Of a stretch of 64,000 nucleotides of DNA, positions 9,270-18,686 are shown in pieces. The notes beneath the pieces are model-generated. The model was not told where the DNA came from. It saw nothing but the letters and a program-made list of their open reading frames with translations, and ran no database searches. The translations under genes were made by a program, and so were the position numbers. The stretch covers positions 1 through 64,000 of the forward strand of contig JAHBSK010000010.1 of the NCBI GenBank assembly GCA_019639175.1, in the 5' to 3' direction. Within the stretch, counting starts at the first letter, position 1; every line of letters begins with the position of its first letter. Source of the DNA: Acidobacteriota bacterium. Lineage in GTDB: Bacteria; Acidobacteriota; Blastocatellia; Pyrinomonadales; Pyrinomonadaceae.

Positions 9270-11582
9270 CTATCCTATCCCAGCCAGCCTGTATCTTGCA
9301 TCGGAGCGGACGCGTTCCATTAACTTTTTTGTCTCGGGGCTTTTTGTTTTGCCGTAAAGAAGAAGTTTTGCTTCATCGGCGGCTTTTTGCAGTATTTCAA
9401 CGTCGCGGATGATGTTGGCGATCTTGAAGATATGCACACCAGATTGCCGTGTGCCGAGTATCTCGCCTTCGCCGCGAAGCTCGAGGTCCTTTTCGGCGAT
9501 GCGAAAGCCGTCATTTGTTTCTTCCATGATGCCAAGTCGTTCCTTTGCCGTCGCGGTCTTTTTATCGGCGGTCAGAAGCACACAATAGCTTTGTTCTGAA
9601 CCGCGTCCGACGCGTCCGCGAAGCTGGTGAAGCTGTGACAGGCCGAACCGCTCGGCGTGTTCGATGACCATGACCGAAGCGTTCGGCACGTCAACGCCGA
9701 CCTCGATGACCGTTGTCGAAACCAGTATGTCGAGTTCACCGGAAACAAACTCGCTCATTATCCGGTCCTTTTCCGCCGCTTTCATCTTGCCGTGGAGCAA
9801 CCCGATGCGGCGTTTGGGAAAGATGCGTGTGCGAAGCTCATCATACATCGCCGTCGCGGCCTTGAGATCGAGTTTTTCCGATTCTTCGATCAGTGGATAG
9901 ACGACGTATATCTGACGGCCAAGCTTCATCTCGCGTTCGAGGCCTTTGTAAACGCCCCTGCGTTTATCATCGCCGACAACGACCGTTTTTATCGGTGTGC
10001 GGCCCGGCGGCAGTTCGTCGATGACGGAAACATCGAGGTCGCCGTAAACGGTCATCGCCAGCGAACGCGGTATCGGCGTGGCGCTCATAACAAGGATGTC
10101 CGGGTTATTGCCAAGCTGCTTCAATGCCGCTCTTTGCAAAACGCCAAAGCGGTGCTGTTCGTCGATGACCGCCAGCCCGAGCATGTCGAATTCGACCGCT
10201 TCCTGAATGATCGCGTGCGTGCCGATGACGATCTGTGCCTCGCCGCTTTTCACTGCCTGAAGAGCTTTTCGTTTTTCTGTCGCCCGCATTGAACCCGTCA
10301 GCATTGCGATGTTGTAGCCTGTGCCTTCAAAGAATTTTTCGGCATTGCGTGCGTGCTGTTCCGCCAATATCTCGGTCGGAGCCATCATCGCGGCCTGATA
10401 ACCGTTCTCCGCCGCAACAAACATTGCGATGAAGGAAACCACGGTCTTGCCGCTGCCGACATCGCCCTGGATGAGGCGATTCATCGGGGCATCAGAGGAC
10501 ATGTCGGCAAATATCTGCTTTACGACACGCCGCTGTGCTTCTGTCAGTTTGAATGGCAAAATGTCGGCGATCCTGTTCTTTGTGGTGGCCGGTATCTCGA
10601 TGACCGTTCCTTTCCGGCCTTTTGTTCTTTCGCCCCTGATGACCTGCAAGGCAAAAGAAAGCCAGAAGAATTCCTCAAATATAAGTCTTTTCTGGGCATC
10701 GCTGCGGAAACGTTCGTAATCAGAAATAGAAGCATTCTCCGGTGGAAAATGGATCGCCCTTATCGCATCGGCGCGGCCAATCAGATCATTTCTTTTTAGA
10801 ACGGCAGGCGGCAGCGGATCGTCGATAGTGTTGGGGCCGAGCAGATCGAGGACAGAAAATATTATCTCGCGCAGCCTTTTGGTGCGAAAGCTGCCCAGTT
10901 TGCGATAGACCGGGATGTGCCGTGCGGTGTGGATCGTCTCAAATTCAGGCCGTGCGGCGTCTTCGTAAAGAGCATTCTCTTCGGCTTTTGTTTCGTTCGG
11001 AGCGGTTTCTGTTTCGGCACTTTCCGCGACGACTGGGCCGAGCAGATCGTTCACGTCTTCGGGTAATATCTCCAGTTCCTCAGGTTTGTTGACTTTAAGG
11101 ACATAGGTGTTGCGGCGAACGTCCCATTCCCATTTGCCGTGAGCTATCAGCCGGACGCCGCGTTTAAAGCGTTCAGTATAATACTCTATCGCGTGCGGAG
11201 CGGTCTTTCCCGAAAGGAACCACATCACCACGACCGGTTTGCGGACGCGTTCCCTGTCGCCGCCCGTGACCTCAAATATATAAAGCGGAGGCTGTTTTGG
11301 GCCTCGATTTTTACCGACGCGAAATGCCCCCGAAACTCTGACGTGCAGTTCGACCGACGCCTCGAGTCCGTCATAAAGCTGATCTATCTGTATCAGGTTA
11401 GAGCGATCCTCATATCTGGCAGGGAAATAGTTAAGAAGATCTTCGACGGTTGCATCGGCGGCATCGGCTTTGCCCGCAAATCCGGCGACTGCCGATGCCA
11501 GCTTTTTCGACATCCACGCGGAAACAAGCACACCATGATGTTTGTGCAGGTCGATGATCGGTGTTGAAAGTTCGAGCTTCAT
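9270..11582 (-). CDS. recG: ATP-dependent DNA helicase RecG
   Basis: Branch-migration helicase that remodels stalled replication forks and Holliday junctions. N-terminal wedge/OB region (residues about 1-330), then superfamily 2 motor: Walker A GDVGSGKT near 370, DEQH-type Walker B VIDEQHRFG, motif SATPIPR, and the second RecA lobe with STTVIEVGVDVPNA and QLRGRVGRG. At 770 residues it is longer than the Escherichia coli protein (693), mainly through an acidic linker around 185-215. The first gene of the recG-rsmD-eamA run. Confidence 0.95.
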   Translation of the reverse strand: MKLELSTPIIDLHKHHGVLVSAWMSKKLASAVAGFAGKADAADATVEDLLNYFPARYEDRSNLIQIDQLYDGLEASVELHVRVSGAFRVGKNRGPKQPPLYIFEVTGGDRERVRKPVVVMWFLSGKTAPHAIEYYTERFKRGVRLIAHGKWEWDVRRNTYVLKVNKPEELEILPEDVNDLLGPVVAESAETETAPNETKAEENALYEDAARPEFETIHTARHIPVYRKLGSFRTKRLREIIFSVLDLLGPNTIDDPLPPAVLKRNDLIGRADAIRAIHFPPENASISDYERFRSDAQKRLIFEEFFWLSFALQVIRGERTKGRKGTVIEIPATTKNRIADILPFKLTEAQRRVVKQIFADMSSDAPMNRLIQGDVGSGKTVVSFIAMFVAAENGYQAAMMAPTEILAEQHARNAEKFFEGTGYNIAMLTGSMRATEKRKALQAVKSGEAQIVIGTHAIIQEAVEFDMLGLAVIDEQHRFGVLQRAALKQLGNNPDILVMSATPIPRSLAMTVYGDLDVSVIDELPPGRTPIKTVVVGDDKRRGVYKGLEREMKLGRQIYVVYPLIEESEKLDLKAATAMYDELRTRIFPKRRIGLLHGKMKAAEKDRIMSEFVSGELDILVSTTVIEVGVDVPNASVMVIEHAERFGLSQLHQLRGRVGRGSEQSYCVLLTADKKTATAKERLGIMEETNDGFRIAEKDLELRGEGEILGTRQSGVHIFKIANIIRDVEILQKAADEAKLLLYGKTKSPETKKLMERVRSDARYRLAGIG

Positions 11583-11708
11583 CAGGAGCCGTACAGAGGC
11601 TTTAGCATATCAAAAAATGGGAAATTTTCGGTAAAGTTGCAATATGTTCCCAGATATAAACCTAGATCTGGCGTTAGCGAAACGAAAGTTTGTTTGTGTT
11701 GTATTTTC

Positions 11709-11781
11709 CTGGCGGTTCTTTGCGCACTTTGCGTCTTTGCGTTAAAAAAAAAATCACGCAAAGCCGCCAAGGCCGCAAAGA
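11709..11781. repeat. Intergenic inverted repeat with A10 spacer
   Basis: Within the 300-bp gap between recG and rpsT, GGCGGTTCTTTGCG (from 11709) and units CTTTGCGTCTTTGCG are mirrored, after a run of ten A, by CGCAAAGCCGCCAAGGCCGCAAAG-type sequence. The arms are imperfect complements. The rest of the gap (11583-11700) shows no gene; 11820-11848 is the rpsT terminator. This type of repeat is typical of non-coding junk palindromes in such genomes; function unknown. Confidence 0.55.
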
Positions 11782-11819
11782 AAAAACGGAGAAAAACTGT
11801 CTAATGAGGGATCCGGGAT

Positions 11820-11848
11820 AAAAAAAGCAGCCATTTTTGCGGCTGCTT
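11820..11848 (-). terminator. Intrinsic terminator of rpsT
   Basis: Read on the minus strand, AGCAGCC (pairing 11841-11847 with 11826-11832) closes an 8-nt loop and is followed by seven T (A run 11820-11826). It lies 35 bp after the rpsT stop codon. Confidence 0.85.
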
Positions 11849-11882
11849 CTTTTGATACAAAAAGGATATTGTGAAAGTTTTT

Positions 11883-12146
11883 TTAGGCTACGCTTGCGAC
11901 CCGTTTGGTCAGGCGTGATTTATACCTTGCGGCAGTGTTCTTGTGTATCAGGCCTTTATTGACGGCCTTGTCTATCAGGGAAACGGTCGGTCCCAGCAGT
12001 TCATTGCCGAGTGCGGCGTCGCCCGCACCTGTCGCCGATCTCAGCTTTTTGATCTGAGTGCGGAGTTTGCTGCGGTTGCTTCTGTTGATCGCGTTTCGCT
12101 TTGCGTTCTGACGATTCCTTTTTTCTGCTGATTTATGATTTGCCAT
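11883..12146 (-). CDS. rpsT: 30S ribosomal protein S20
   Basis: Primary-binding protein of the 30S subunit, contacting the 5' domain and helix 44 of 16S rRNA. The 87-residue, very basic helical protein begins MANHKSAEKRNRQ and has the conserved KKLR segment and the C-terminal helix HKNTAARYKSRL, all characteristic of S20. It is a single-gene unit closed by a clear intrinsic terminator 35 bp downstream. Confidence 0.96.
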   Translation of the reverse strand: MANHKSAEKRNRQNAKRNAINRSNRSKLRTQIKKLRSATGAGDAALGNELLGPTVSLIDKAVNKGLIHKNTAARYKSRLTKRVASVA

Positions 12147-12234
12147 TACTTTATTCTTTGTTCTGCTAACTGGTCACAATATCCCGAAGGAAAACAAAAA
12201 TGATAACTGACGCCGTCGGGCAAGTCAAGTAAGG

Positions 12235-13041
12235 TCATACGTCCACACGAAGTACGAGAGAATGTATAAGATCAACGACCAGAACAAATATAGGCGGGTA
12301 AAGGAGGAATTCCAGTTGCAGCGTTGGTGCGAACATTGTCGGTATATGCGATGAAAGATTTACCTGATCGCCGACCAGAAGGCCGATGGCGAGGCTTGCC
12401 ACCGAACCGACCGCGATTATGCCGCCGACCGCGAGGCGTGAATATGGCTTTGCAACAGGTTCGGGATCATCGAATATCGAATCGTGAAGGTCGTCCTCAT
12501 TGTATGTAAAACGCCGCAGCCCGTCCCTGATCCGGCCGTAAATATGTATCGTCCCGGCAATAAAAAGTGAGACCAGAATTATCTTTCCGATCACGGCTGA
12601 CCTTTCAAAAACGGCCGGTTTTGCCATGGCGGCGACAAAGATCGAAACAAAGAGAGCAACGACCGGAAAGATCAGCTTTTGAAGCTCCATTGCCTCGCGG
12701 CGCTCTTCGGCGACCATTCGGTTGATGATCTCATTGTAGCGATGTTCATAGACCATCTGCCGCCAGCGGCGGGCGTGAGTGTTTGATGAAGTAAAGACAG
12801 AGTCCCCGTTTGACGGTGTTTCATATTCAGACTGCAGCAACTGCCGGTCGTAACGTGAACGCTCTTTCGGATTACCAAGTATCTCGTACGCTTCTGCGAT
12901 GGCGGCGAATGCACGTGCCGTTTCCTCGGACCCGTTATTCTTGTCCGGGTGAAGTTTACGCGCCAAACGCCGATACGCCGATTTTATCTCAGCGTTCGAT
13001 GCCTTTGGTGAAGTCTTGAGAATATCGTAGTAATTCACCAT
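12235..13041 (-). CDS. Membrane-bound J-domain protein
   Basis: A 268-residue protein with an N-terminal J domain (residues 1-68) carrying the HPD motif at 31-33 that stimulates DnaK ATPase, followed by a helical linker (about 75-120) and four hydrophobic segments at roughly 122-140, 150-168, 203-226 and 243-264. It has no Gly/Phe region, zinc fingers or C-terminal substrate domain, so it is a class C J-protein tethered to the inner membrane with the J domain in the cytosol. It probably recruits DnaK to a membrane-associated task. Neighbours (rpsT, ExbD, pabB) give no hint. ATG 13041 is the family-typical start (MVNYYDIL). Confidence 0.85.
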   Translation of the reverse strand: MVNYYDILKTSPKASNAEIKSAYRRLARKLHPDKNNGSEETARAFAAIAEAYEILGNPKERSRYDRQLLQSEYETPSNGDSVFTSSNTHARRWRQMVYEHRYNEIINRMVAEERREAMELQKLIFPVVALFVSIFVAAMAKPAVFERSAVIGKIILVSLFIAGTIHIYGRIRDGLRRFTYNEDDLHDSIFDDPEPVAKPYSRLAVGGIIAVGSVASLAIGLLVGDQVNLSSHIPTMFAPTLQLEFLLYPPIFVLVVDLIHSLVLRVDV

Positions 13042-13157
13042 CTACGAGAGGTTAGATGCTAAATTCTTAACAGGAAGCGCCAGACAATTTTTACATTATC
13101 CGACGGAAAAAAGTATAACATACTCACGTTTGGCCCTTTCAAGCGAAAACGCGACAT

Positions 13158-13610
13158 TTATTGACCGATATTGTCGATCTGAAGACTTACCGGTTCGGCA
13201 CCGGCGGAGCGGACGGCGTCGATCACCTTGGCAACGCTCCCGTAATCAAGCGAGCGCGGAGCTTTTATGAACACCGTTTTCTCTATTCGCCGAGGTTCGT
13301 TTTCCTTTGTGTAAGCGTAAACCTGTTCGCTTGTTCTTTCCGAAAAGACCATGTCGAGCCTGCTTATCAGCGCTTCGGGCGACGACGCGGTCGCGTCCAG
13401 CGGCGATGAATTTAGCGTAAGAGAAGCGTCGCTGCCTATCGAGACGACAAGCGTCAGCGGGTGAGGCTTTACGCCCTCGATATTCTTCGGTTCCGAAGGC
13501 ACACGGGCATTCATGCTTGCTGACCGTTCGGGTGTGATTATCATAAAAATTATGAGCAAAACAAGAAGAACGTCGATAAGCGGGGTCACGTTGATATCGG
13601 GTCGGATCAT
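13158..13610 (-). CDS. Solitary ExbD/TolR-type biopolymer transport protein
   Basis: A 150-residue protein with one N-terminal transmembrane helix and the signature NVTPLIDVLLVLLIIFMI, whose Asp is the proton-binding residue of ExbD/TolR. The periplasmic part includes IEKTVFIKAPRSLDYG, closely similar to the second ExbD of the tonB operon at 59926-60405, so the two are paralogues. No ExbB/TolQ or TonB gene lies nearby; it may use the ExbB encoded at 58631. ATG 13610 is chosen because AGGAGG lies ten bases upstream; a GTG at 13643 lacks one. It starts 61 bp after the pabB stop and is probably co-transcribed with it. Confidence 0.88.
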   Translation of the reverse strand: MIRPDINVTPLIDVLLVLLIIFMIITPERSASMNARVPSEPKNIEGVKPHPLTLVVSIGSDASLTLNSSPLDATASSPEALISRLDMVFSERTSEQVYAYTKENEPRRIEKTVFIKAPRSLDYGSVAKVIDAVRSAGAEPVSLQIDNIGQ

Positions 13611-13671
13611 CGGGCAAATTCCTCCTTTTGGTTCTTTAGACACGCAATGAAGGAAAAAGTTCCCGTGAAAG

Positions 13672-14973
13672 TTATGTCCTTACGCCGAGAGCTGCCAGAA
13701 GTGCTTTCGCCTTAAGAAGTGATTCGTCGTATTCAAGTTCGGGAACGCTGTCGATAACTATGCCGCCGCCGACGTTAAAGGTCACATTCCCGTTTTTTTC
13801 AACCATCGTCCTGATGGCGACATTGAGGTCGATCATCGGTGAAAGATCATCAAATCCTTTCGGTACGATGATGCCGATCGAACCCATTGAAAGTCCGCGC
13901 GGATCAGGTTCGATGCGGTCGATGATCGACATCGTGCTGCGTTTTGGAGCGCCCGTGATGGAACCACAGGGAAAAACCGCTCGCACAAGACCGGCGAGGC
14001 CGATCTCAGTCCGCAAGGTTCCGGTGATGGTTGACACAAGGTGAAAAAGCGTCGGATGAACCTCCAGATCGCAGAGCTTTTCCACGTGTACACTCCCAAA
14101 TTCGCAAATTCTGCCGAGGTCGTTCCTTAGCAGATCGACGATCATCGTGTTCTCGGCGCGGTCCTTGGCGCTCGACAACAGTTCATTCCGAAGCCGCATA
14201 TCATCTTCGGCGTTTTTTCCTCTTGGCCGCGTCCCTTTGATCGGCGAAGCAGAGACCTGCCGCTCCTCGACCTTAACAAGCCTTTCAGGAGAAACCGACA
14301 CGACATTGGAATGTCCTCTTGCAACAAATGCCGCGAACGGTGCGGGGTGATCGCGTCGGAGCCTGAGAAATACGTCGCGCGCGGTTGTTCCTTTCGGCAG
14401 ACGCAACGAAAATTGCTGTGTCAGATTTGTCTGATATGTGTTTCCTTTTCGTATCTCTTCCTGAATTTCCAGGATCGCGTCGATATATTCTTTTCGTGAA
14501 AAGTTTGATGAGGCACCGGCCGAAGGCGGTTCGGGAACGCCTATCGGCGCAGCATTTTCGATCAGAAGTTTTACGGTGTCATTCGCATTTGCCGTGCTGC
14601 CGCGGATGCGGGTCTTGCCGGTCACGTAATCGTGTACGATCAGCGAATCGAACAACGCCGCGTAAGCCTGCGGTTCATCTGTGTCAGCATTGCCGGTGCT
14701 GCGTCCGGGCGGCATGACCAAATTCTGTCCCAGATCGTATGAAAGCGTCACAATGGCGGCAAGGCCGGAGGAACTGACCGCTTTTTCGATCTTTTCCGGA
14801 ATATCGTCCGCCGCACCGGAAAATTCCAGAACCTCGACAGGCTCGATCCCGACTATCAGCGAACGCGATCCCAGATTTCTTATGCCGCAACTGTCCAACA
14901 CGGCTACGCGGCCCTTTTCGGAAAGCCGAAGCGCCGCGAATATAAGATCATCTGCCGTCAGGTCGAGAAACAT
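13672..14973 (-). CDS. pabB: Aminodeoxychorismate synthase component I
   Basis: Chorismate-utilising enzyme of 433 residues that makes 4-amino-4-deoxychorismate for folate synthesis, with glutamine amidotransferase PabA (not in this window). The C-terminal half has the chorismate-binding core: SPERLV, PIKGTRPRG (the Lys of PIKGT is typical of PabB, where anthranilate synthases have PIAGT), ELLSSAKDRAENTMIVDLLRNDLGR, and FPCGSITGAPK. The N-terminal part is shorter than in TrpE, and no amidotransferase or lyase domain is fused. Anthranilate synthase component I remains possible but less likely. Confidence 0.88.
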   Translation of the reverse strand: MFLDLTADDLIFAALRLSEKGRVAVLDSCGIRNLGSRSLIVGIEPVEVLEFSGAADDIPEKIEKAVSSSGLAAIVTLSYDLGQNLVMPPGRSTGNADTDEPQAYAALFDSLIVHDYVTGKTRIRGSTANANDTVKLLIENAAPIGVPEPPSAGASSNFSRKEYIDAILEIQEEIRKGNTYQTNLTQQFSLRLPKGTTARDVFLRLRRDHPAPFAAFVARGHSNVVSVSPERLVKVEERQVSASPIKGTRPRGKNAEDDMRLRNELLSSAKDRAENTMIVDLLRNDLGRICEFGSVHVEKLCDLEVHPTLFHLVSTITGTLRTEIGLAGLVRAVFPCGSITGAPKRSTMSIIDRIEPDPRGLSMGSIGIIVPKGFDDLSPMIDLNVAIRTMVEKNGNVTFNVGGGIVIDSVPELEYDESLLKAKALLAALGVRT

Positions 14974-15134
14974 TTGTCCGTAATTCTAACACGACAGGCT
15001 GTTCGCGGACGCGGCTGCGTTTTCCGCTCGGTGAAATAATGCCCATTTCTTGATCTTTTCATTTCCAATAAACGCTGTTTTGGCGTAATATACACCAGAC
15101 CAAAAACTTCTCCCGGCAAAAGTAAAAACCGAAT

Positions 15135-16673
15135 ATGACCCTTGGAAACAACGAAAAATACACGCTTGTTCGCGGACTGGGCCTGATGGCTGCCGCATCT
15201 ATCATCATAGGCAACGTCATTGGCACAGGTGTCTTTTTCAAGGCAGGGATAATGACCTGTAACGTCGGCACGGGCGGATGGGTGATAGCGGCGTGGATCG
15301 CGGCGGGATTGCTCGCTCTGGCCGGATCGCTGACCTATGCCGAGCTGACCTCGATGCGGCCATACGCCGGTGCCGAATATGTGATCCTAAGAGATTCCTT
15401 CGGCAGGATGTCGAGCTTCCTTTACGGCTGGATGCAGATATTCATCGCAAAGACGGGGTCGATGGCGGCCCTTGCGGTGGCGTTTGCGATAGCCCTGAAC
15501 ACATATCTTGATAAAAAACTGGCGGTCGTGCTTATTTCCGTGCCTATCGGCGACGGAACATTCGAGATAACGCTGCTGCAGATCGTCGGCGTAATGGTGA
15601 TAATCATTTTCACCACGCTTAACGCGGCGTCGGTCTCGCTCAGCGGCCAGATCGCCACATTCCTGACCTTTATCAAAATAGCGTTGGTGCTGCTGGTGGC
15701 ATTTGGTGCTTTCATTTTTGTCACCAACGGCAGCTTTGGACATTTTGGAATGGACGCGGCCGGAGCGGCCTGTGAGGGCGTGCCTGAAGCTCAGCGTTAC
15801 GGAGCCGCCGGTTATTCGTTCTTTGCCGGTTTTGCCGCCGCAATGCTCGGAGCATTATGGGGCTATGACGGCTGGAATCAACTGACGTTCGTAGCGGGCG
15901 AGGTAAAAGATCCGAACCGCAACATACCGCTGGCTATCATCGGCAGCACGATCCTGATCATCGTCCTGTATGCATTTGTACACGTTGCGTATTTTTATGT
16001 TCTTGATCCGGCGGCCATCGCCTCGGTGCCGGGTGACACCGCCGTGGCCCAGGTAATTGTAGAAAAATTTGCAGAAAGCGGAGCGAGCGCCCTTGCCGGT
16101 TTGGCGGTGGCGATATTCACTTTCGGGCTGATGCTCTCGGCCCTGGGTTCGCTTCACACGTCCACGCTGGCGGGAGCACGTGTAAAGTATGCGATGGCGC
16201 AGGACAGCCTGATGTTCAATATATTCGGCAGGCTTTCTGCGAATAACATCCCGCTGAATGCTCTTATATTCCAGGGATTCTGGGCGATATTGCTGATCTT
16301 GTCAGATTCAATATGGCTATACATCAGAGGCCCGGAAGAAAAGATGGCGCTGTTTGATACGCTGACCAATTATGTGGTTTTCGGTTCGTTCATCTTTTAC
16401 GGTTTGATCACGTCGGCGGTATTTATTTTCCGAAGCCGTTACCCGGATGAACCGAGGCCGTATCGGACATTTGGATATCCTGTGGTGCCAATCATCTTTT
16501 TGCTCGTCACCGCATGGCTGCTGCTGCAAACACTTTATGATGAACCGTTGAATTCGATCATCGGGATAGTTTTGATATTGCTTGGAATGCCGTTCTATTT
16601 CTACTTCAACAGTCGTGGAAAAAAGGTCGGCGAACCGGGCGATGAGGGTGTGAAAGAAGATGGACAGGCGTAG
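15135..16673 (+). CDS. APC-family amino acid permease (LAT-like)
   Basis: A 512-residue inner-membrane protein with about 12 helices. The first helix has the APC signature IIGNVIGTGVFFKAG; the end has YPDEPRPYRTFGYPVVPIIF, characteristic of the LAT/amino acid-polyamine-organocation group, so it probably exchanges or takes up amino acids. An extended loop with two Cys (near AAGAACEGVPEAQR, about 210-215) is present. The stop codon overlaps the PilZ gene by 14 bp, so the two are translationally coupled. Confidence 0.9.
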   Translation: MTLGNNEKYTLVRGLGLMAAASIIIGNVIGTGVFFKAGIMTCNVGTGGWVIAAWIAAGLLALAGSLTYAELTSMRPYAGAEYVILRDSFGRMSSFLYGWMQIFIAKTGSMAALAVAFAIALNTYLDKKLAVVLISVPIGDGTFEITLLQIVGVMVIIIFTTLNAASVSLSGQIATFLTFIKIALVLLVAFGAFIFVTNGSFGHFGMDAAGAACEGVPEAQRYGAAGYSFFAGFAAAMLGALWGYDGWNQLTFVAGEVKDPNRNIPLAIIGSTILIIVLYAFVHVAYFYVLDPAAIASVPGDTAVAQVIVEKFAESGASALAGLAVAIFTFGLMLSALGSLHTSTLAGARVKYAMAQDSLMFNIFGRLSANNIPLNALIFQGFWAILLILSDSIWLYIRGPEEKMALFDTLTNYVVFGSFIFYGLITSAVFIFRSRYPDEPRPYRTFGYPVVPIIFLLVTAWLLLQTLYDEPLNSIIGIVLILLGMPFYFYFNSRGKKVGEPGDEGVKEDGQA

Positions 16674-16992
16674 CGGAATGGAACGGCGGAGGTCTGAACG
16701 ACACCGCATGACCGTCGATATCGAATGGGAAAATCACGCGGGCCGGTCGCCGGGAACGCTGGGCGACCTCAGCCCCGAGGGCTGTTTTGTCATGGCCGCA
16801 GGCGATTTTGCCGAAGGTGAACGCGTATATATTTATCTGCCCGGAAGTGGTGGAGACGCTGTCAGGCTGACCGGAGAAGTGACCAATCATGTCTTTGAGA
16901 TCGGCTTTGCCGCCCGCTTCGTTGATCCGGGCGAAAATGAACAGGCCTTTATCAGGGATTTTATTGCCGCTCACGGAGAAGAAGCGAAATAG
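16660..16992 (+). CDS. PilZ-domain protein
   Basis: A 110-residue single-domain protein. RRSERHR at 10-16 supplies the RxxxR switch and DLSPEGC at 36-42 the D/NxSxxG motif that together bind cyclic di-GMP in PilZ domains; the rest alternates in beta-barrel fashion. It overlaps the permease gene by 14 bp. The pairing suggests cyclic di-GMP control of, or co-expression with, the transporter, but that is inference. The gap to the convergent murE gene is 13 bp. Confidence 0.85.
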   Translation: MDRRSGMERRRSERHRMTVDIEWENHAGRSPGTLGDLSPEGCFVMAAGDFAEGERVYIYLPGSGGDAVRLTGEVTNHVFEIGFAARFVDPGENEQAFIRDFIAAHGEEAK

Positions 16993-17005
16993 ATAACGAA
17001 ATTAT

Positions 17006-18529
17006 CTAACTGTGTTCTTCCAGATCTTCAAGAGCGGTTTTTGCGACCTCGCGGTCGTCAAAATCAAATTTTTCGTCACCTATTATCTGATAGGTTTCGT
17101 GTCCCTTGCCGGCGATGATGACAACATCGCCGGTTTTTGCATTTTTGATGGCGGTGTTTATCGCTTCGCGGCGGTCGGGGATGATGAAAGCCTCGGTATC
17201 CGTTTCCTTTACGCCCTTTTCAACATCGGCGATTATCTTCATCGGGTCCTCGGTTCGTGGGTTGTCAGAGGTAAGGACGGCGATCTCACTGTATTCACCC
17301 GCGATACGTCCCATGGGTTTCCGTTTTGTCTTGTCGCGGTCGCCGCCGCATCCAAAAACGGTTATAACGCGGCCTTCGGTCAGAGCCTTCGCCGTTTTCA
17401 GGGTATTTAAAAGAGCGTCATCCGTATGGGCGTAATCCACGATGACCGCAAAATCACCGTTGTGCGGAACAAGCTCAAAGCGTCCCGGAGCACCGGCACA
17501 AACCGACAATCCTTTTACAATGTCGTCCAGATCGTAGCCGAGTTCCAACGCAGTCGCCGATGCTGCCAGCATATTGTAAACGTGCGGCCTTCCGACCAGC
17601 GGAGACGTCACACGGCGTTCGCCCGCAGGCGTTTTGAGCGTAAAAGATGTGCCGGTGAGCAAAGATACCTCAATGTTTTCGGCAGAAAGATGGTGTTGAG
17701 GGTCAATTACATTTTCGGTTGATGATGTTGTCCCCATTTGGCTGAACGTGATAACGTTTTGGCCGTCGGCCCGCAGTTGGCCGGTGAGTTTCACTCCCCA
17801 TTCGTCATCAATATTTACGACGCTTGCTCCGGGTTTTTCGCCGAGGCGTCCGTCAAATAATTTTTTCTTGGCGTCAAAATAATTTTCCATCGTGTGATGG
17901 TAATCAAGGTGATCGGTCGTCAGATTGGTGAATATCGCCACGCGAAAATGCAGGCTGTCACAGCGGTGCAGGTCTATCGCCTGTGATGAGGCCTCCATCG
18001 CGGCAAAACCGCATCCGGCATCAACGGCACGGCCAAGAAAACGGTTAGTGTCGCTTGCTTCGGGGGTCGTGCGGACGGCCTCTTCCGATTCGTCGCCGAT
18101 CCTGTATTCGACCGTCGTCAGCATAGCCGGTTTAACCCCGGCGGCCTCAGCAAGTGCATAACACAGATAGGTCGTTGTTGTTTTCCCGTTCGTTCCGGTT
18201 ATGCCGACGAGGTCAAGTTTTGCAGAAGGATCACCGTGAATGACTGCCGCCGCTTTTGCAAGGGCCTGCCGTGCATCGGCAACCTTTAGCCAAACGCCTG
18301 AGAAATTTTCCGGCGGGTCGTATTCCGAGATAATGCCCACCGCTCCGCGACGCATAACGTCTTCAATAAAGCGATGGCCGTCAACCGTGGAACCCTTTAT
18401 TGCTGCGAACAACGTGCCGCTGCGGACGTGCCGCGAATCATGGGTCACGTCAAATATCGGCTGCTCTTCGTAATTGTCACCGGACGGTGTCGCGCCAAGT
18501 GCCTGTGCCAGTTCTTTTATGTTCTTCAT
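17006..18529 (-). CDS. murE: UDP-MurNAc-L-Ala-D-Glu:meso-diaminopimelate ligase
   Basis: Adds the third amino acid of the peptidoglycan stem peptide in the cytoplasm, using ATP. The 507 residues show the N-terminal uridine-binding domain (DSRHVRSGTLFAAIKG), the ATP loop GITGTNGKTTTTY, and DNPRTEDP in the C-terminal domain; DNPR is the motif of enzymes that use meso-diaminopimelate rather than lysine. ATG 18529 (MKNIKELAQ) is the family start; the open frame to 18724 has no conserved content. It stands alone rather than in a dcw cluster in this window. Confidence 0.94.
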   Translation of the reverse strand: MKNIKELAQALGATPSGDNYEEQPIFDVTHDSRHVRSGTLFAAIKGSTVDGHRFIEDVMRRGAVGIISEYDPPENFSGVWLKVADARQALAKAAAVIHGDPSAKLDLVGITGTNGKTTTTYLCYALAEAAGVKPAMLTTVEYRIGDESEEAVRTTPEASDTNRFLGRAVDAGCGFAAMEASSQAIDLHRCDSLHFRVAIFTNLTTDHLDYHHTMENYFDAKKKLFDGRLGEKPGASVVNIDDEWGVKLTGQLRADGQNVITFSQMGTTSSTENVIDPQHHLSAENIEVSLLTGTSFTLKTPAGERRVTSPLVGRPHVYNMLAASATALELGYDLDDIVKGLSVCAGAPGRFELVPHNGDFAVIVDYAHTDDALLNTLKTAKALTEGRVITVFGCGGDRDKTKRKPMGRIAGEYSEIAVLTSDNPRTEDPMKIIADVEKGVKETDTEAFIIPDRREAINTAIKNAKTGDVVIIAGKGHETYQIIGDEKFDFDDREVAKTALEDLEEHS

Positions 18530-18686
18530 TCTGCTGATCTGCCCGTATAAAGCGTCGTCAAAATTGCCCAATGTGTTGTCAGATACCTCATCACGGGGCC
18601 GATGTCCGATTATACGACAGCGGCGGATTTTACAGAACATCCCCGCACAGGATTCGTATAACATTTCAACGCGGAGGTATTCGGCA

